Source: Zygaena filipendulae
Taxonomy: Eukaryota > Arthropoda > Insecta > Lepidoptera > Zygaenidae
Length of the DNA stretch: 64,000 nucleotides
Assembly (NCBI GenBank): GCA_907165275.2
Contig: OU015658.1
Coordinates: 2,554,501 to 2,618,500, forward strand
Direction: 5' to 3'
The first letter of the stretch is position 1. Each line of letters opens with the position of its first letter. Below the pieces are notes generated by a model, which was not told the DNA's origin, ran no database searches, and saw nothing but the letters and a program-made list of their open reading frames with translations. Below are positions 1 to 10,883 of the stretch, piece by piece. Position numbers and translations under genes: made by a program.

Positions 1-289
1 AACATCAACAGTGCCTAATCTAAAGAGACATAGACTTCTTCTTGAGATTCTCAGTTCTCTGCACAAACTACTTACCTACTCAGTTTTTTTTTCATCCCGA
101 TAGTAGGTATACAGTTCCCGAGGGATATCCTTAAATGACGTGGGTGAAACCAATGGGTGTAAACTGGAACAAATAGGATCTTTCTTTGCTACAAAGACAT
201 GAGCATTAAAATAAAATAATTCCATCGAATATTAGATATAAACGCGAAGGTAACTCTTCCTGTTTGTTATCTTATCATAACTACCCAAC
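1..289. other. AT-rich non-coding DNA
   Basis: No coding stretch or recognisable repeat was seen. The segment is ordinary AT-rich sequence leading into a worn Helitron-like fragment. Confidence 0.5.
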
Positions 290-381
290 TAATACATGAA
301 ATTTTGCATAAGCTGTCAGAAGTACGGAAAAGGAACGCGGGAACTTCGAAATTACCGCGTATGAAACTAGGGAACAGCTAG
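290..381 (+). mobile_element. Degraded Helitron-like 3' fragment
   Basis: Matches the 3' half of the window's main Helitron-like family: ATGAAATTTTGCAT, CTGTCAGAAGTAC, GCGGGAACTTCGAAATTACC, and the terminal ACAGCTAG followed by T. The terminal hairpin is worn (CCGCGTATGAAACTAGGG), and the TC-type 5' end is missing. It is an old, truncated copy. Confidence 0.6.
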
Positions 382-589
382 TCAAGAATAAAATTGTGTT
401 TATAACAATAATAATTATACTTTAAATTGTTTTAATATATTTTTAAAGTTTCACGTCCATGGTGTTTTCTTAAGAATAACACATAGGTAATATGACATTA
501 CTGAATGACTGTCAACTTGAACAAATAAAAATAAATCTAGGTAGGTACTACGTATTTCGAAGCATCTATTTTAAATTTTGAAATTCGAA

Positions 590-1300
590 TAAGTTGCGTT
601 CACTCAACTCTCGTGGCGCGAAGTCAAATAAAGACGCGTACCGACTTACACATAACGCGCCGTCGAAATCATAAGAAGTCATTAGGCATTCAGGCGCACG
701 AAGCGCGGACCCCGGACCCTAATTTCGTTACGAAGCCGGAATAACTCCCATATACCACGTTTGCTCAAACTTTTTTGTCAATAACCTGTCCATTCGCAAT
801 CTATCTTTACCACACAGTGTTAAAGCTCAAAATACAACTTCGCGATCAGCAAACAATTGTTCACATATCGATCGGAGCACCGAAGAAAACAACACCCAAC
901 GGCGAACGCAATAGAGTATTGATTCCGTCGTTTTCGGCGTACAGTCAACAAAAACACATACGAACGGGAAAAAAGTCGGGCATCTTTTTGCGTTCGTCGC
1001 TCCCCTAAGCCCGGGGTTTGTGGGGTGAAGAAAAATCCGCGCGGCGTGGGTGGGGTGGGGGGGCGCGCTGGTAGTAGTTTTTCGTCGGGATCACGCGTTC
1101 ACGACACGCTCCGTATTGATTTTTCCGGCACATGCTTGCGCTCAGGTGCACGATATATATTTTTTTTCCGCCATTTTTTATGAGGTACCTATACTACCTA
1201 CGTTGTTGTTGTGTTGGGTTGTTGTAATAACTTTTTTGTGGGTTGGAATTGTATCGAATAATAATCATAACTCTTTTTTTATTTCTTTAAAAAGGTAAGC
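590..1300 (+). promoter_or_regulatory. CpG-rich island, candidate promoter / first exon
   Basis: This block is richer in G, C and CpG than its AT-rich surroundings (GTGGCGCGAAG, ATAACGCGCCGTCG, GAAGCGCGGACCCCGG, CCGCGCGGCGTGGG). It has few of the poly-A/T runs and none of the repeat motifs seen elsewhere. Possible splice donors lie near its right edge (CTCAGGTGCA near 1141 and AAAAAGGTAAGC near 1290), and TCAGT/TCACT initiator-like strings occur on the left. Two short plus-strand ORFs, of 77 and 82 codons, resemble nothing I know. An unannotated 5' exon or enhancer is possible. Strand is a guess from the donor-like site. Confidence 0.3.
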
Positions 1301-3213
1301 AATTATGGTTGGTTTGATTTCGTCTTTTCGCATTTTATTTAGTCTCTAAGAGATGTAACATTCGGGTATACACTATACACCTTCGCCCGATGACATTGTA
1401 TAGTTTTTACATTACAATAATACATTGCATTTATTAAACTGATAATAAATTTGATAGTTTTTAAAATAACCGAATTTTCTATTTCCATCCGTGTCGGTTA
1501 AAACCGGTGTTTATTCTCACACTATATATAAAAACGATACACAAATAATAATATGCAAATGCAGTAAAGGTGTTAAAGATTAGCATCTTATTATGATTCG
1601 TCGATTAGTTCCGAACACTTCATGTTTGTTCGCGATTCGCCACGGACCGGTGTGTACCGACCTTTGTACGTACAGATAGATGTAATATGTAGCTGCCAAC
1701 CGAATGTTTGTTTTTAAATAAAAAAAAAAAGATGTGAAAGAATGCAAAGCAAAGGGTTTAATTATTATACTTCCCCAGTTTTCGGCGGGAACCGAAGCTA
1801 AGGTGATGATTCTGTGATTTATTTTTGTGTAAATCAGATGAAAGTATGTACGGTACACCTATATCTAGATTTTGTTGATTTTTACGGTTCGTAGTTCCGT
1901 TCGTAGTGGTGGTTTTTTGTACGGTAGTTTTTTTTAATGAATTTATGTGATGTCTCCAGCGAGTGTGGAGTCTATCTATAGCACCATACCTACAGTACTT
2001 AATTAAAAACGTACAATGCTCCTATTGCGTGTAAAATAATAAATTTATTAAAATTCTTTGCTCAAAAATTCATGTAATACAGAGAAATAATACCTACCTA
2101 CCCGTTATTTTATTTCTGTGTCTCAAGAAATAAGATTTTTCAAAATGCCATTTTCTTTTTGTACTTTTTACCAATTTCGTAAATCTTTTTTTGATTAAAT
2201 CCGCTGCGGGTTTTAAGACAGAACTCGATTTCCCCGGAGACTGCAGGAGCGTTGTTCAGTTGACTCGTACCTATTTAGAAGCCATCTTTAAAAACATTGC
2301 CTATGGAATGAAACATCGGGAACATCAAGAAAAAAGTTCCATACTCTACATTATTTAGATATTTGATGTACCTAGGTTTAAGAAGAAAAATTGTTTTAAC
2401 GAGAAGTATAAATATTATGAATTTTAGTATATTGATATAGTTAAGTTACTCACTCAAACTGAGTTTCCCTAAGCTGTTCTGGAACAATTTTCATACTATT
2501 GATACCTACTAATTTTTGCAGATTCTTAATAAACTAAAGATAATATTTCCAATATGATCTTTCAATCTACCATTTCACGGTGCAAATTTGATTGGCGCCG
2601 TCGTCAATGCACAGCGTACAAAATGCGAGACGGGTGACAAAAAGGTGCGCTATTTGTTTCGACCCGGCGATTTTGTTCTCAATTTAAATATTTTATACAA
2701 ATGTGACAATAGACAAAAAACCGGTACTTGTAACTGTAAAAAATTAAATATAAAAAAATTATGACGGTTGGCCCTTTTGTTTCATAATATATTCAAATGC
2801 TGGCTGGATGTCACGCCGTACGGAAGTCAGAGTGGTGTGTTGGCATAGTTTTTTCCTTTCTTTTACCCACTCGTAATAATTTGGCGAACGTATGTATTTA
2901 TTTTTTTGAAGTTTCAGATACGTCCTCTTCTACCGTGCATAGACAAGAATGAAACTTAGTTTTATTTAGAGTATTACATTTTTGTCTTAACTCTCACTGA
3001 TCACTCGAACTTCGGCCAAAGATTGAACAATAGCTTTGAATCCATTCTTAAGTGTGATGGGGCAACTGACGATTAAATTGAGTTGAGATGAAAATGAAAG
3101 ATATCGTAGTCTAGGTTCCTGTATCTCCACTTTATAGACAATCGTATAACGTGGTTATTAAAAACGCATTTACTGCAACTTGACGCTGAATAAATACAAG
3201 GTACACTTGAAAG
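1301..3213. other. Non-coding AT-rich stretch
   Basis: No gene seen. A 92-codon minus-strand ORF (1580-1858) has low-complexity, chance-like content. A small CpG-richer patch lies near 2580-2680 (GATTGGCGCCGTCGTC, GAGACGGGTGAC, CGACCCGGCG) without a repeat signature; it may be a unique regulatory segment. Confidence 0.5.
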
Positions 3214-3249
3214 TTCATATTAACTTCTTAATTCATATTAACTTCTTAA
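3214..3249. repeat. 18-base tandem duplication
   Basis: TTCATATTAACTTCTTAA occurs twice in direct succession with no spacer and no mismatch. It looks like a local replication-slippage duplication. Confidence 0.9.
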
Positions 3250-3297
3250 AACGGTGATCCATAAAAAAATAAATTTTCGTTTCTTTATAAATATATC

Positions 3298-3605
3298 TAT
3301 CTTCTATGCATATAAATAAAATTGAAGTATCTGTTTGTAATACCAATTAACAGCTTTTCACTAAATGCATATGGATGTATATACGGTAGGTACCTATACT
3401 CACATTTTTTTTTTAATTTTTGTCTATCTGTCTGTCTGTTTGTTTTGGCTAATCTCTGAAACGACGAGACCGATTTGAACGGGACTTTTACTGGCAGATA
3501 GCTGATATTACACAAGGAGTAACTTAGGCTAATTTTATTTTAGAAAAAAATAGTTCCTGCGGGAATTCCGAAACTCACGCGGTTGAAACCGTGGGGGACA
3601 GCTAG
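3298..3605 (+). mobile_element. Helitron-like copy, long subfamily
   Basis: Carries the signature of the longer subfamily: AAAATTGAAGTATCTGTTTG, AACAGCTTTTCACTAAATGC, a (TCTG)n run, AATCTCTGAAACGACGAGAC, GGGACTTTTACTGGCAGATA, TTCCTGCGGGAATTCCGAAA, a CACGCGGTTGAAACCGTG hairpin, then ACAGCTAG followed by T. About 308 bases. Related copies are at 15922, 50648, 60480 (plus) and 62721 (minus). The 5' edge is approximate. Confidence 0.75.
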
Positions 3606-4236
3606 TGTGCTATAAATATGTAATTTAATAGTAGTTTAGTACTAAGAGTGCTTTAACTTGTAGAGAATTTTATGTTTAGGAAGCGGCAGACTGAGTATGA
3701 ATTGCAGCCAATGCCCTTTTATTTCATTTAACATAGCACCATTGCACTATGAGCAAATAATCACTACGTTTTAAGAGTAGGCACTTCCATACTAATCGCT
3801 GATCCGATCTATGAAAGCATTTTGTGCCAACCTTACCAATGCAATGTATGACGCGGTCATAGAAATTTAGTTAAGTATTCCAAAGTTGGTAAAGAAGTTC
3901 GCGCATAAATCCATAGTAACTTTTGCTTCAAGGGAGTGTCATGAGCACTGAAGTCTTGTTTTCGGTTTTTCACAATCAGAAAACCTTTTTTTCTCTATGA
4001 AAGCGACGGAACATAGTTGTACCAAAGACAATGTCGCTAGGAAGTATATTCACGAGCCATTACACAGCATTACTGCGTCGTCCGCAAACGATTTATTCTC
4101 TGCCGTTTTAATAATGTTCTCTTTTTGTGCCTTTTTTAACAGTAAAAGACGAGTTTTAAAGTAAGATAAACTATTCTCGAGAATTACTTTGTTAGTATTT
4201 ATCTTTGTCAAGTCTGGAGGTAGATATCTAGGTATA
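3606..4236. other. Non-coding stretch between Helitron-like copies
   Basis: No gene, TIR pair or familiar repeat end was recognised. Moderately AT-rich unique-looking DNA. Confidence 0.45.
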
Positions 4237-4434
4237 TCCTGCTAATATTATAAATGTGAAAGTGTGGATGTTTGGATGTTTGTTACTCAATCACGCAAAA
4301 ACGGCCGAACGGCTTTGGATGAAATTTGGCATGCACGTTGTCAGGGGTACAGAGAAGGACACAGGGTACTTTTATCCCGGAATTCCTGCGGAATCTCCGA
4401 AATTACCGCAGGTGAAACCGCGGGGCACAGCTAG
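4237..4434 (+). mobile_element. Full-length Helitron-like copy, short subfamily
   Basis: Begins TCCTGCTAATATTATAAATG after an A and ends CACAGCTAG before a T. Internal landmarks are in order: AATCACGCAAAAACGG, GATGAAATTTGGCATGCACG, GGTACAGAGAAGGACA, TTTTATCCCGGAATTCCTGC, and a terminal CCGCAGGTGAAACCGCGG stem-loop. About 198 bases. The 61-codon ORF inside it reads through the repeat and is not a gene. Confidence 0.85.
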
Positions 4435-4540
4435 TACTTAATAAAACTGTGAAAGGGGCATTGTGTATATCTATTTGTAGACACATCACGGCAAAACTTA
4501 CGGAACGTATTCGATTATTATCGTATAACATATTTTGATA

Positions 4541-4557
4541 ACCTAACCTAACCTAAC
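4541..4557 (-). repeat. Three (CCTAA)/(TTAGG) units
   Basis: ACCTAACCTAACCTAAC is a short run of the pentamer used at most insect telomeres. Three units are too few to prove a telomeric origin; chance or a TTAGG-targeting retrotransposon footprint are both possible. Confidence 0.5.
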
Positions 4558-4797
4558 TTTTCTGTAATTACTATTGCTTAAAGTGTGATAACATATTTCT
4601 AATTTTGACTGTACCTATATCATGGCTTCAAACAAAGATAAATAAAACTAAAATGTATTACACGGGTAGTCTTACACTACTAAAATTGATAGAGCGTCTG
4701 CGTAAAAATATTAAATAGTAAGTAAATAAATAATAATTAACTTTAACTTACGTCTTTATGTTTAAGTTTATTATAGTATCTAATATTATTGTTTTTC

Positions 4798-4950
4798 TTT
4801 GGACCCCCCATCTTGTATATTTCTCTGTCTACCCAATGGTTAACTGTTAGAGAATGCTGCAAGGCATAAGTTTCGCCATTCCTACGTTCTGACTTCTGTG
4901 TATTGTTATTTTATGTGCAATAAAGGATTAAATAAATAAATAAATATTAT
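4798..4950 (+). mobile_element. Retroposon 3' tail with (TAAA)n end
   Basis: Contains CAATGGTTAACTGTTAGAGA, ATGCTGCAAGGCATAAG and TTTTATGTGCAATAAAGGAT, then AAATAAATAAATAAAT. From memory this matches the very common lepidopteran LINE/SINE 3' tail pattern (TAGAGAATGCC..GGCATAAGTYCGCC..GTGCAATAAAG). Only the tail is present; no reverse transcriptase reading frame lies upstream, so it is a 5'-truncated insertion. Confidence 0.65.
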
Positions 4951-5501
4951 AGTTAGGTACGTTTTTTACTAATAATTAAAATCTATAAAACATCAAATAG
5001 GTATCAAATAAATAGGTAATTAATAAAATGAATAATTCATTCGGTTGGCTATATATTTACTTTACGTGAAAGGTGTGAGGACTGCGTTTGGCATTCAATT
5101 TTATAGTTTATTGTCAACTTTAGCATACGACAATGTTAATAGTGACATGGGATCCGGTAATCTTTTGTTTATATCATAGAGTAAAGAGGGTCTCAAGTTA
5201 TTGGACTTGAGACGCTATAAATAGACATTAGTATATGTTAGCACCAATAAATGCACTTAGTCTACATTCATTACCATAATGTGGTATTTGCCACTGTTTT
5301 TCTACAGTTAGACAAGAAATTGTATACAAATATATACAATTATAAATAATACAAAAAAAATATCATGAGTTTTATCGTTTTTTCATTATCAAGTGGGTAA
5401 ATTATAGATTATTGGTAAAAGGGTGGGATAATTTATATGAAATGTTAAAGATGTAAGTGAATTTTTTTGTACACAGTATCTTAATGTCAAAATATTGAAT
5501 A
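4951..5501. other. Non-coding AT-rich stretch
   Basis: Nothing recognisable; short AT-rich runs only. Confidence 0.45.
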
Positions 5502-5594
5502 CTAGCTGTTCCCCGCGGTTTCACCCGCAATGAGTTAAGAATAGAAAGTAACAAACAAACAAACTCACTGTCGCATTTATAATATTAGTAAGGA
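5502..5594 (-). mobile_element. Internally deleted Helitron-like copy
   Basis: Reading left to right: CTAGCTGTTCCCCGCGGTTT, CACCCGCAATGAG, AACAAACAAACAAACTCACTG, then TTTATAATATTAGTAAGGA. Both ends of the element are kept, but the central GGGTACTTTTTATCCC and CATGAAATTT blocks are missing, leaving about 93 bases. It is minus strand and flanked by A on the left. Confidence 0.75.
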
Positions 5595-7012
5595 TTAGAT
5601 ATTATTGTTTTCCTAAAGAGGAGCTTTATTGTGTCAGTTATCAATAAATTTAATATTCATAGCTTTGACACGATCGCTTGTTTGGCAATAGTAATCTATT
5701 CATTCAAACCCAGTTTTATTATCTGCAAACTGTATAAAATTGCAATTAAATTTATTTCTTCTGCATCCATACTGCATAGTTGTAGCAAACAAAAGGTTAG
5801 TATCCATTGTTATTAAAAACGTATCAATTAATCTCGTGTCTTTGCTACATGCCATTATCACTAGAATTAAAAAGTTTCAATTGGTTTGTCTATAATGGTT
5901 TATAGCTTCAAACGGTAAATGTAATTTTAATTCAATTTTGTTTTTTGAATAATTTGATTTGTTTTGATATAAGTAATCAAAAAAAGAGTCTTTTTCATTA
6001 TTATTATTTTTTCTATGAACTACTAAAATTTTAGTTTATCTAGTACTTCCGTTTTAGCTGGCCGTTAGTAATAATAAATTTTAATGTAGTTGTTACCAGA
6101 ATATTGAACATCGATCACCACAACAAAAGGAGTTGCAATAAATTGTAACAACATAAAGTACCAAATGTGACAATGTACCAAAAATATTTGATATCATTAC
6201 GCATACAAACAGCATTCGAGGGTACCAACGCAACGCATCGACGAAGAAAATCAATAAGACATAGGTATCGCGCACACACTACAGTGTACCGCATTGTGCC
6301 GGTGTGCGAAAAGTTAAAAAATGTTCTTCAAACCCTTCGACGGAGACTTCTTTTGGAAAAAAAAAAAAACTGTCATAGACATGCAAAGTAGATCTCCTGC
6401 ATCCCGGTATTCAAATAAGTAGGATACGATATTCAAATGAGCTTCTATTTTCTGTAACAGGATGCGGAAGAGCAATTTTGACACTTGGAAGAATGGCTTA
6501 CCCTTTTTATTCAAATTAAGCGATCGACCATCTCTGTCTTTTCTTCACGGCCAGTGTCGTGGGTATTCGTGAGAGACATGGAATAATGAGAAGGAGCATA
6601 GAGATAATAAAATTTTTTTTCTTAATAAACACGCTAATGTATTCATGGATATACGCGTAGCCGTGAGAAATGTCCTAGAGTAGTTTAGTATGTGAGAAAT
6701 TCGTCTTTGTGATGTAATCGATGGGGTTGAGTGTTATGGATGTTATGGAAAGCTGTGTCAACATTTGCAGTGATATGCTAATTAAAGATGTGTCTTCTTA
6801 GTAATAGGTATTAGACTACGTGCAAAATAACTGGTATTAGTGAATTGCATTTAAAACTTTTAGACTTACTTACTGTAGGTACCCGAAATGTGATCTACTT
6901 CGGGGCCCTTGTCCATGGTTCATTATAAGTACTTACCTAGGTATAAACGAGAACAATTTTAAAATGTGGCTAACTCTAATTTCCTTAAAAAATATTATCT
7001 TAGTCCTATTGT
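5595..7012. other. Non-coding stretch
   Basis: No gene recognised. ORFs of 60-74 codons overlap on both strands near 6093-6514 with no domain-like content. A run of 13 A lies near 6357-6369. Confidence 0.45.
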
Positions 7013-7341
7013 AATAGGGATGTTGACTACTATTGAAAATCAAAATTCTAATTAGTCCGTCAGTTAGAAAATAAAAAAACAATAGACACGTATTTTTTGT
7101 TTTTTAAATAAATTAAAATATACAGAGATAAAGCGCATTAAAATTTAGGATGAGGAGGTCGTGACGTCACTAACCACAAAACCGCCATACAAACTGTCAG
7201 AATAGTGACGTCACGCGAAATTTCAACTCAATATATCGCCGTTATTTTTTGATTACGTAAAAAAAGAAAAAATACGTGTCCAATATTTTTTAATAATCTA
7301 CAAGACGGACTAAAAAATAAAAATTAGTTAACATGCCCATT
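7013..7341 (+). mobile_element. TGACGTCA-bearing MITE, copy A
   Basis: Inverted ends: GGGATGTTGACTACTATTG on the left and AGTTAACATGCCCAT on the right, next to inner blocks AATTCTAATTAGTCCGTCAG and CTACAAGACGGACTAAA. The core holds GTCGTGACGTCACTAACC and TAGTGACGTCACGCGAAATT, each with a perfect TGACGTCA palindrome. About 329 bases with no coding capacity. Close relatives lie at 29196, 40765, 51624 and 54606, with a fragment near 24000. Confidence 0.8.
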
Positions 7342-7855
7342 ATGTTTAAAGAATCTTTATATCATAACGACTTACAAGTTTTTTAAATGATCAATATGTT
7401 CATGGACCCAAAATCAAAACATCACGATATAATGACGTATTAACAAACTGGCTGTACAAACAGAAGACTGGCCGGCGTCAAATATGTTTAAAAAAAAAAT
7501 ACGATCGTCGCAAGGAGCCAGCCTCTAACCCTTCCGCGTCCTCGCATACCCATTCATATTCAGATTTCGTCTCCCCGTCTTTGGCAGGTGTACCGCGGTG
7601 CGGGATCCTGTCTTTTGTTATAATTTCCGTTCGTGTTAGCTTGTTTTAGACTATACTTTGTTCAGTAAATAATTACCTTTAAGTATATTATTAACCACTC
7701 TATTTTTTGTAATTATAGATACTTTTGAGTGAAACTTCGTTAGGCACTTCGGGTAGATATATTTCGAAAACCTTTCAAAAAAGTATTAAATTTATAGCTG
7801 CTCAGAAGCCGTTCTTTAAACTGGCTGGTTGGTTTTACGAATATAATTTAAACAA
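7342..7855. other. Non-coding stretch
   Basis: No gene or repeat family recognised. A CpG-richer patch lies near 7500-7620 (AACCCTTCCGCGTCCTCGC, GGTGTACCGCGGTGCGGGAT); its nature is unknown. Confidence 0.4.
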
Positions 7856-8040
7856 TCCCTACTAATATTATAAGTCTGAAAGTTTGTTTGTTTGTTTGTT
7901 ACGCTTTCACGCCTAAATAGTTCAACCGATCATCATGAAATTTCGCATGCACGTTTTCAGCTGCAGAGTTCGACGTAGGGTACTGTTTAACTAGAATACC
8001 CGCGGGAACTCCGAATTCACCGCGGGTGAAATCGCGGGGA
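7856..8040 (+). mobile_element. Helitron-like copy with lost CTAG end
   Basis: Begins TCCCTACTAATATTATAAG, has a (TTTG)n run, ACGCTTTCACGCCTAAATAG, GATCATCATGAAATTTCGC, ACCCGCGGGAACTCCGAATT and a CCGCGGGTGAAATCGCGG hairpin. It then runs into GGAAAATCGTGA instead of ACAGCTAG, so the last bases are mutated. The 71-codon minus-strand ORF here is repeat sequence. Confidence 0.75.
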
Positions 8041-8718
8041 AAATCGTGATAATAAGCAGGTATATTTCTCAGATTAATTTTTGTTTTGTCATTATTTTTT
8101 TTTATTATATCCACATTGCTCTTAACGAGTAAGTATACATTTGTTGAAAAAAAATATTATTTTAAAATAATAACGCACCTGGGTCCGCCAGACCGGTCGT
8201 GATTTTTTTATCCGCGTCTCATTTGCATGCGGGTTTGCATTTAAGGGTTTAATTCTTAGCGATTATTTGTGCTCGCGCATATTTTTAATTATTCAGGGGT
8301 TAAGGACGACATAATTTATTCTCATTTTGAATATTGCAGATAGAGGTAGGTAGGTACTTTTGTTGATACTGTATTTTTTTTTTTGGGTCACAACATCAGT
8401 CTGTTATTGAGTTTTGTGGAGAGCAGATCTTAAATTTGTTTGGTTGACTTCAATAAGATAATAAACAAGACAGTTATTTTATTAATGTGAAAAAGTATTT
8501 AGTGTATTTTGAACTAAGGAAAATTGAGAGATAATTGAATAGAATCAAAGTTCTTAATTGAGTGTTTTTTGGTGAGTAACTAAGTAGGTACTGACTATCT
8601 TAACTTTCTTCGTATTAAAGTTAGTTAAATATCTGAGTTTTTAATTCAGACCTAGACCTATAAACTTGCTTATTAATCATAACATTACACATTACATTAC
8701 TCATTTGTTTAGTTTATT
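8041..8718. other. Non-coding stretch
   Basis: Nothing coding seen. Around 8170-8300 there is a small GC-richer patch (CACCTGGGTCCGCCAGACCG, TTGCATGCGGGTTTGC) without a known repeat end. Confidence 0.4.
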
Positions 8719-8870
8719 ACTTGCTGTGCCCCGCGGTTTCACCCGCGGTAATTTCGGAGTTCCCGCGGGAATTCCAGGATAAAAAGTACCCTATGTCCTT
8801 CTCTGTACCCCTGGCATGCAAAATTTCAGCCAAATCCGTTCAGCCGTTTTTGCGTGATTGAGCAAACGTA
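8719..8870 (-). mobile_element. Helitron-like copy truncated at its 5' side
   Basis: Opens with TTGCTGTGCCCCGCGGTTTC, a mutated CTAG end, then ACCCGCGGTAATTTCGG, CCCGCGGGAATTCC, AAAAAGTACCCTATGTCC, CCGTTCAGCCGTTTTTGCGT and GATTGAGCAAACGTATG. The CACACTTTCACATTTATAATATTAG end is missing; the sequence switches abruptly to another repeat at about 8871. Confidence 0.75.
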
Positions 8871-9085
8871 TGCGAGGATAAGAGCTCGAAAGCGCATTTT
8901 CATCCGACTTGCTTCAAATTTATCGTCACTGCTCAGCTCTTATGTGTCTTAGCGTTATGTTATATAGCCTATAACCTGCCCAGGAGTATGGACTATAATC
9001 GTACCAAATTTGGTTAAAATCCCTTCTGTAGGTTTTGACCCATGCGACAGAAAGACAGACAGACAAAAAATTTACTGATTGCATT
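8871..9085 (-). repeat. Interspersed repeat of Helitron/SINE-like type
   Basis: Contains ATATAGCCTATAACCTGCCC, GTACCAAATTTGGTTAAAAT, TTTTGACCCATGCGACAG and an AAGACAGACAGACAAAAA run. Phrases like these recur in lepidopteran interspersed repeats I know, but I cannot name the family. It abuts the truncated Helitron-like copy on its left, suggesting one inserted into or recombined with the other. Confidence 0.4.
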
Positions 9086-9383
9086 TTTGGCATCAGTATC
9101 GATCACCATTCATCCTCCAATATCAATTTTGAATATATATTCAATGTACAGAATTGACCTCTCTACAGTTTTATAAGTATGTATTAGATATAGATTGTTC
9201 CATATTTTGCTGAATTACATTAATACTTCGGTTTAAAGATCTTTATTTTACTCAATAAGACACAGTCATGCCGCTTACATGAGTACATTAATAAAATTTT
9301 AAATAAGTCACACAGAACAAAATGATAGCTAAAAAACTAACCTAAAAAAAAAACAAACAATCAAATAAACAAACAATTATAAA

Positions 9384-9700
9384 CTATAAGTATACCGTAT
9401 AATACGGCAAAATGTTTCCATTTTCCAAAAAACGAATTTCCTCGTGGCGCCCATCTAAAAATCTAACTTTCAAATTTCGAATCTGCGGCGTTCCGAAATC
9501 AGTAGTAGTGATGTACCAACGGCCATGCATCACGGATAATGATTGGATTTGCCCCGCCTCCGTCATCAATCACTGGAAACGAGTGACGCCGAGTGGGTGG
9601 TGGCGGCCGCCAACACAAAATGATCCCTGACTTTTCAGCCAACTGTTCTTCATTTTTCATAAAACGAACTTCAGGACGGGGGTTGGGAGGTCAAGTTTGG
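9384..9700 (-). pseudogene. Candidate coding relic or small exon, unrecognised
   Basis: On the minus strand one frame reads R-P-E-V-R-F-M-K-N-E-E-Q-L-A-E-K-S-G across about 60 codons down to a TGA near 9510. A second frame is open from about 9569 to a TAG at 9384, with H-G-R-W-Y-I-T-T-T-D-F-G and then V-R-F-L-D-G-R-H-E-E-I-R-F-L-E-N-G. Both read like real protein, with balanced composition and few AT-driven residues. They share an 'E-[VI]-R-F-[ML]-x-N' pattern, as if the product had short repeats. The frame change could be one indel or a missed intron. I do not recognise the family. Plus-strand ORFs of 72 and 67 codons across the same DNA make strand uncertain. Confidence 0.25.
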
Positions 9701-10757
9701 CTAGCGGTGTCGCGATCTAGGGAGAGACGTTATTTCGCGAAGCCATTGTGTCTTGTTAGAGCCACGGTAATGTCTTGGATGGTTAGATGTAAGTAAATTA
9801 TGTTTTTTTTTTTTCGGCGTGTGTTAGGGAGTAGATTGCGTGTGGCGCGCTCGGCTCACGAAAAATAGGTATCATCCATTGTATCATCATGTTTTATTTC
9901 GCTTAATTTATTATTGTTTTTTATTAGTAACGGAATAGGAACATAAATAATCTCATGTAACGTGAGTGTTAGCATTTCTTTACTTCTTACCGTTAGCATT
10001 TCTTTACAAATACCTACCTCGCTATAAATTCTATTGAATTTGACCATCTTTTGCTAACCCGATTGAATTGTTCTGATGGGTACATTGAAATTATTTTTAG
10101 ATGGAACTAAAAAAGTAAATCTGCACTAAAAAATAAAAAAAATCATTTAATTATTAGGTATTTTTATTAGGTAGGTACCCATTTTACTTGTATATTATAA
10201 TATAAAACATAATTAATCATTAAAAAAGAAAGATCGTATACTTACTTAATATAATATTAATCATACCATAATTGATATCACAAAAACAAAATTAATACTT
10301 CTTATACAGGTATAAGAGAGTTTCCCTGTATCCCCTATATCTTTTTTTTTCGTATTCACCCAAAAACATAATATACTTATAACCTATTGTAGGTGAGTAG
10401 GTATATTGTACGTGTATTTGTTATTAGGCCATAATTTTGCAACTTCAAAAACAAAAACAAAAAAACAAAAAATTTGACGAAAAATTAGCTGCCCATACAC
10501 ATTTTAGTCACATTCTCCCATCAAATAATAATATTATATGATACATTGCTAACACTATTCTAAGAAACCTATTTACTGTAGCATTGTAATAAAAGAGAAA
10601 AATCACCCACCGCCAAGAGGAGGTAATCCCAGGAGGCGAGGGAGAGAAGGCCTCAAAATTGAGACGCCGTAAGAAGATTACTGGCTGATGTATTACGTGA
10701 CGATGACTGGAAGCTTTATGTAAAAAAAAAAGAAAAATATAGTATATTTCATTATAA
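9701..10757. other. Non-coding stretch
   Basis: Mostly AT-rich. At 9959-10008 the phrase GTTAGCATTTCTTTAC appears twice about 29 bases apart, a local duplication. At 10610-10720 a GC-richer patch (ACCCACCGCCAAGAGGAGG, GGAGGCGAGGGAGAGAAGG) might be a transposon-derived remnant; no frame is open across it. Confidence 0.4.
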
Positions 10758-10867
10758 GTGCGGAAAGCCTGTCATTGCAAAGAGTTCCGACATATGTCTA
10801 CCCGAGCCGAGGCGCAGCCGAAGGTGAGGGTTGACAGTCGGAACTAGTTGCAATGACGGTTCCGCAC
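10758..10867. repeat. Imperfect inverted repeat (small MITE-like unit)
   Basis: GTGCGGAAAGCCTGTCATTG on the left pairs with CAATGACGGTTCCGCAC on the right, and AGAGTTCCGAC with GTCGGAACTAG further in. The GC-rich centre (CCGAGCCGAGGCGCAGCCG) is unlike the flanks. It is a separate hairpin-type element or the outer part of the neighbouring MITE 17 bases to its right. Confidence 0.6.
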
Positions 10868-10883
10868 GTGTACTGAACAACTA

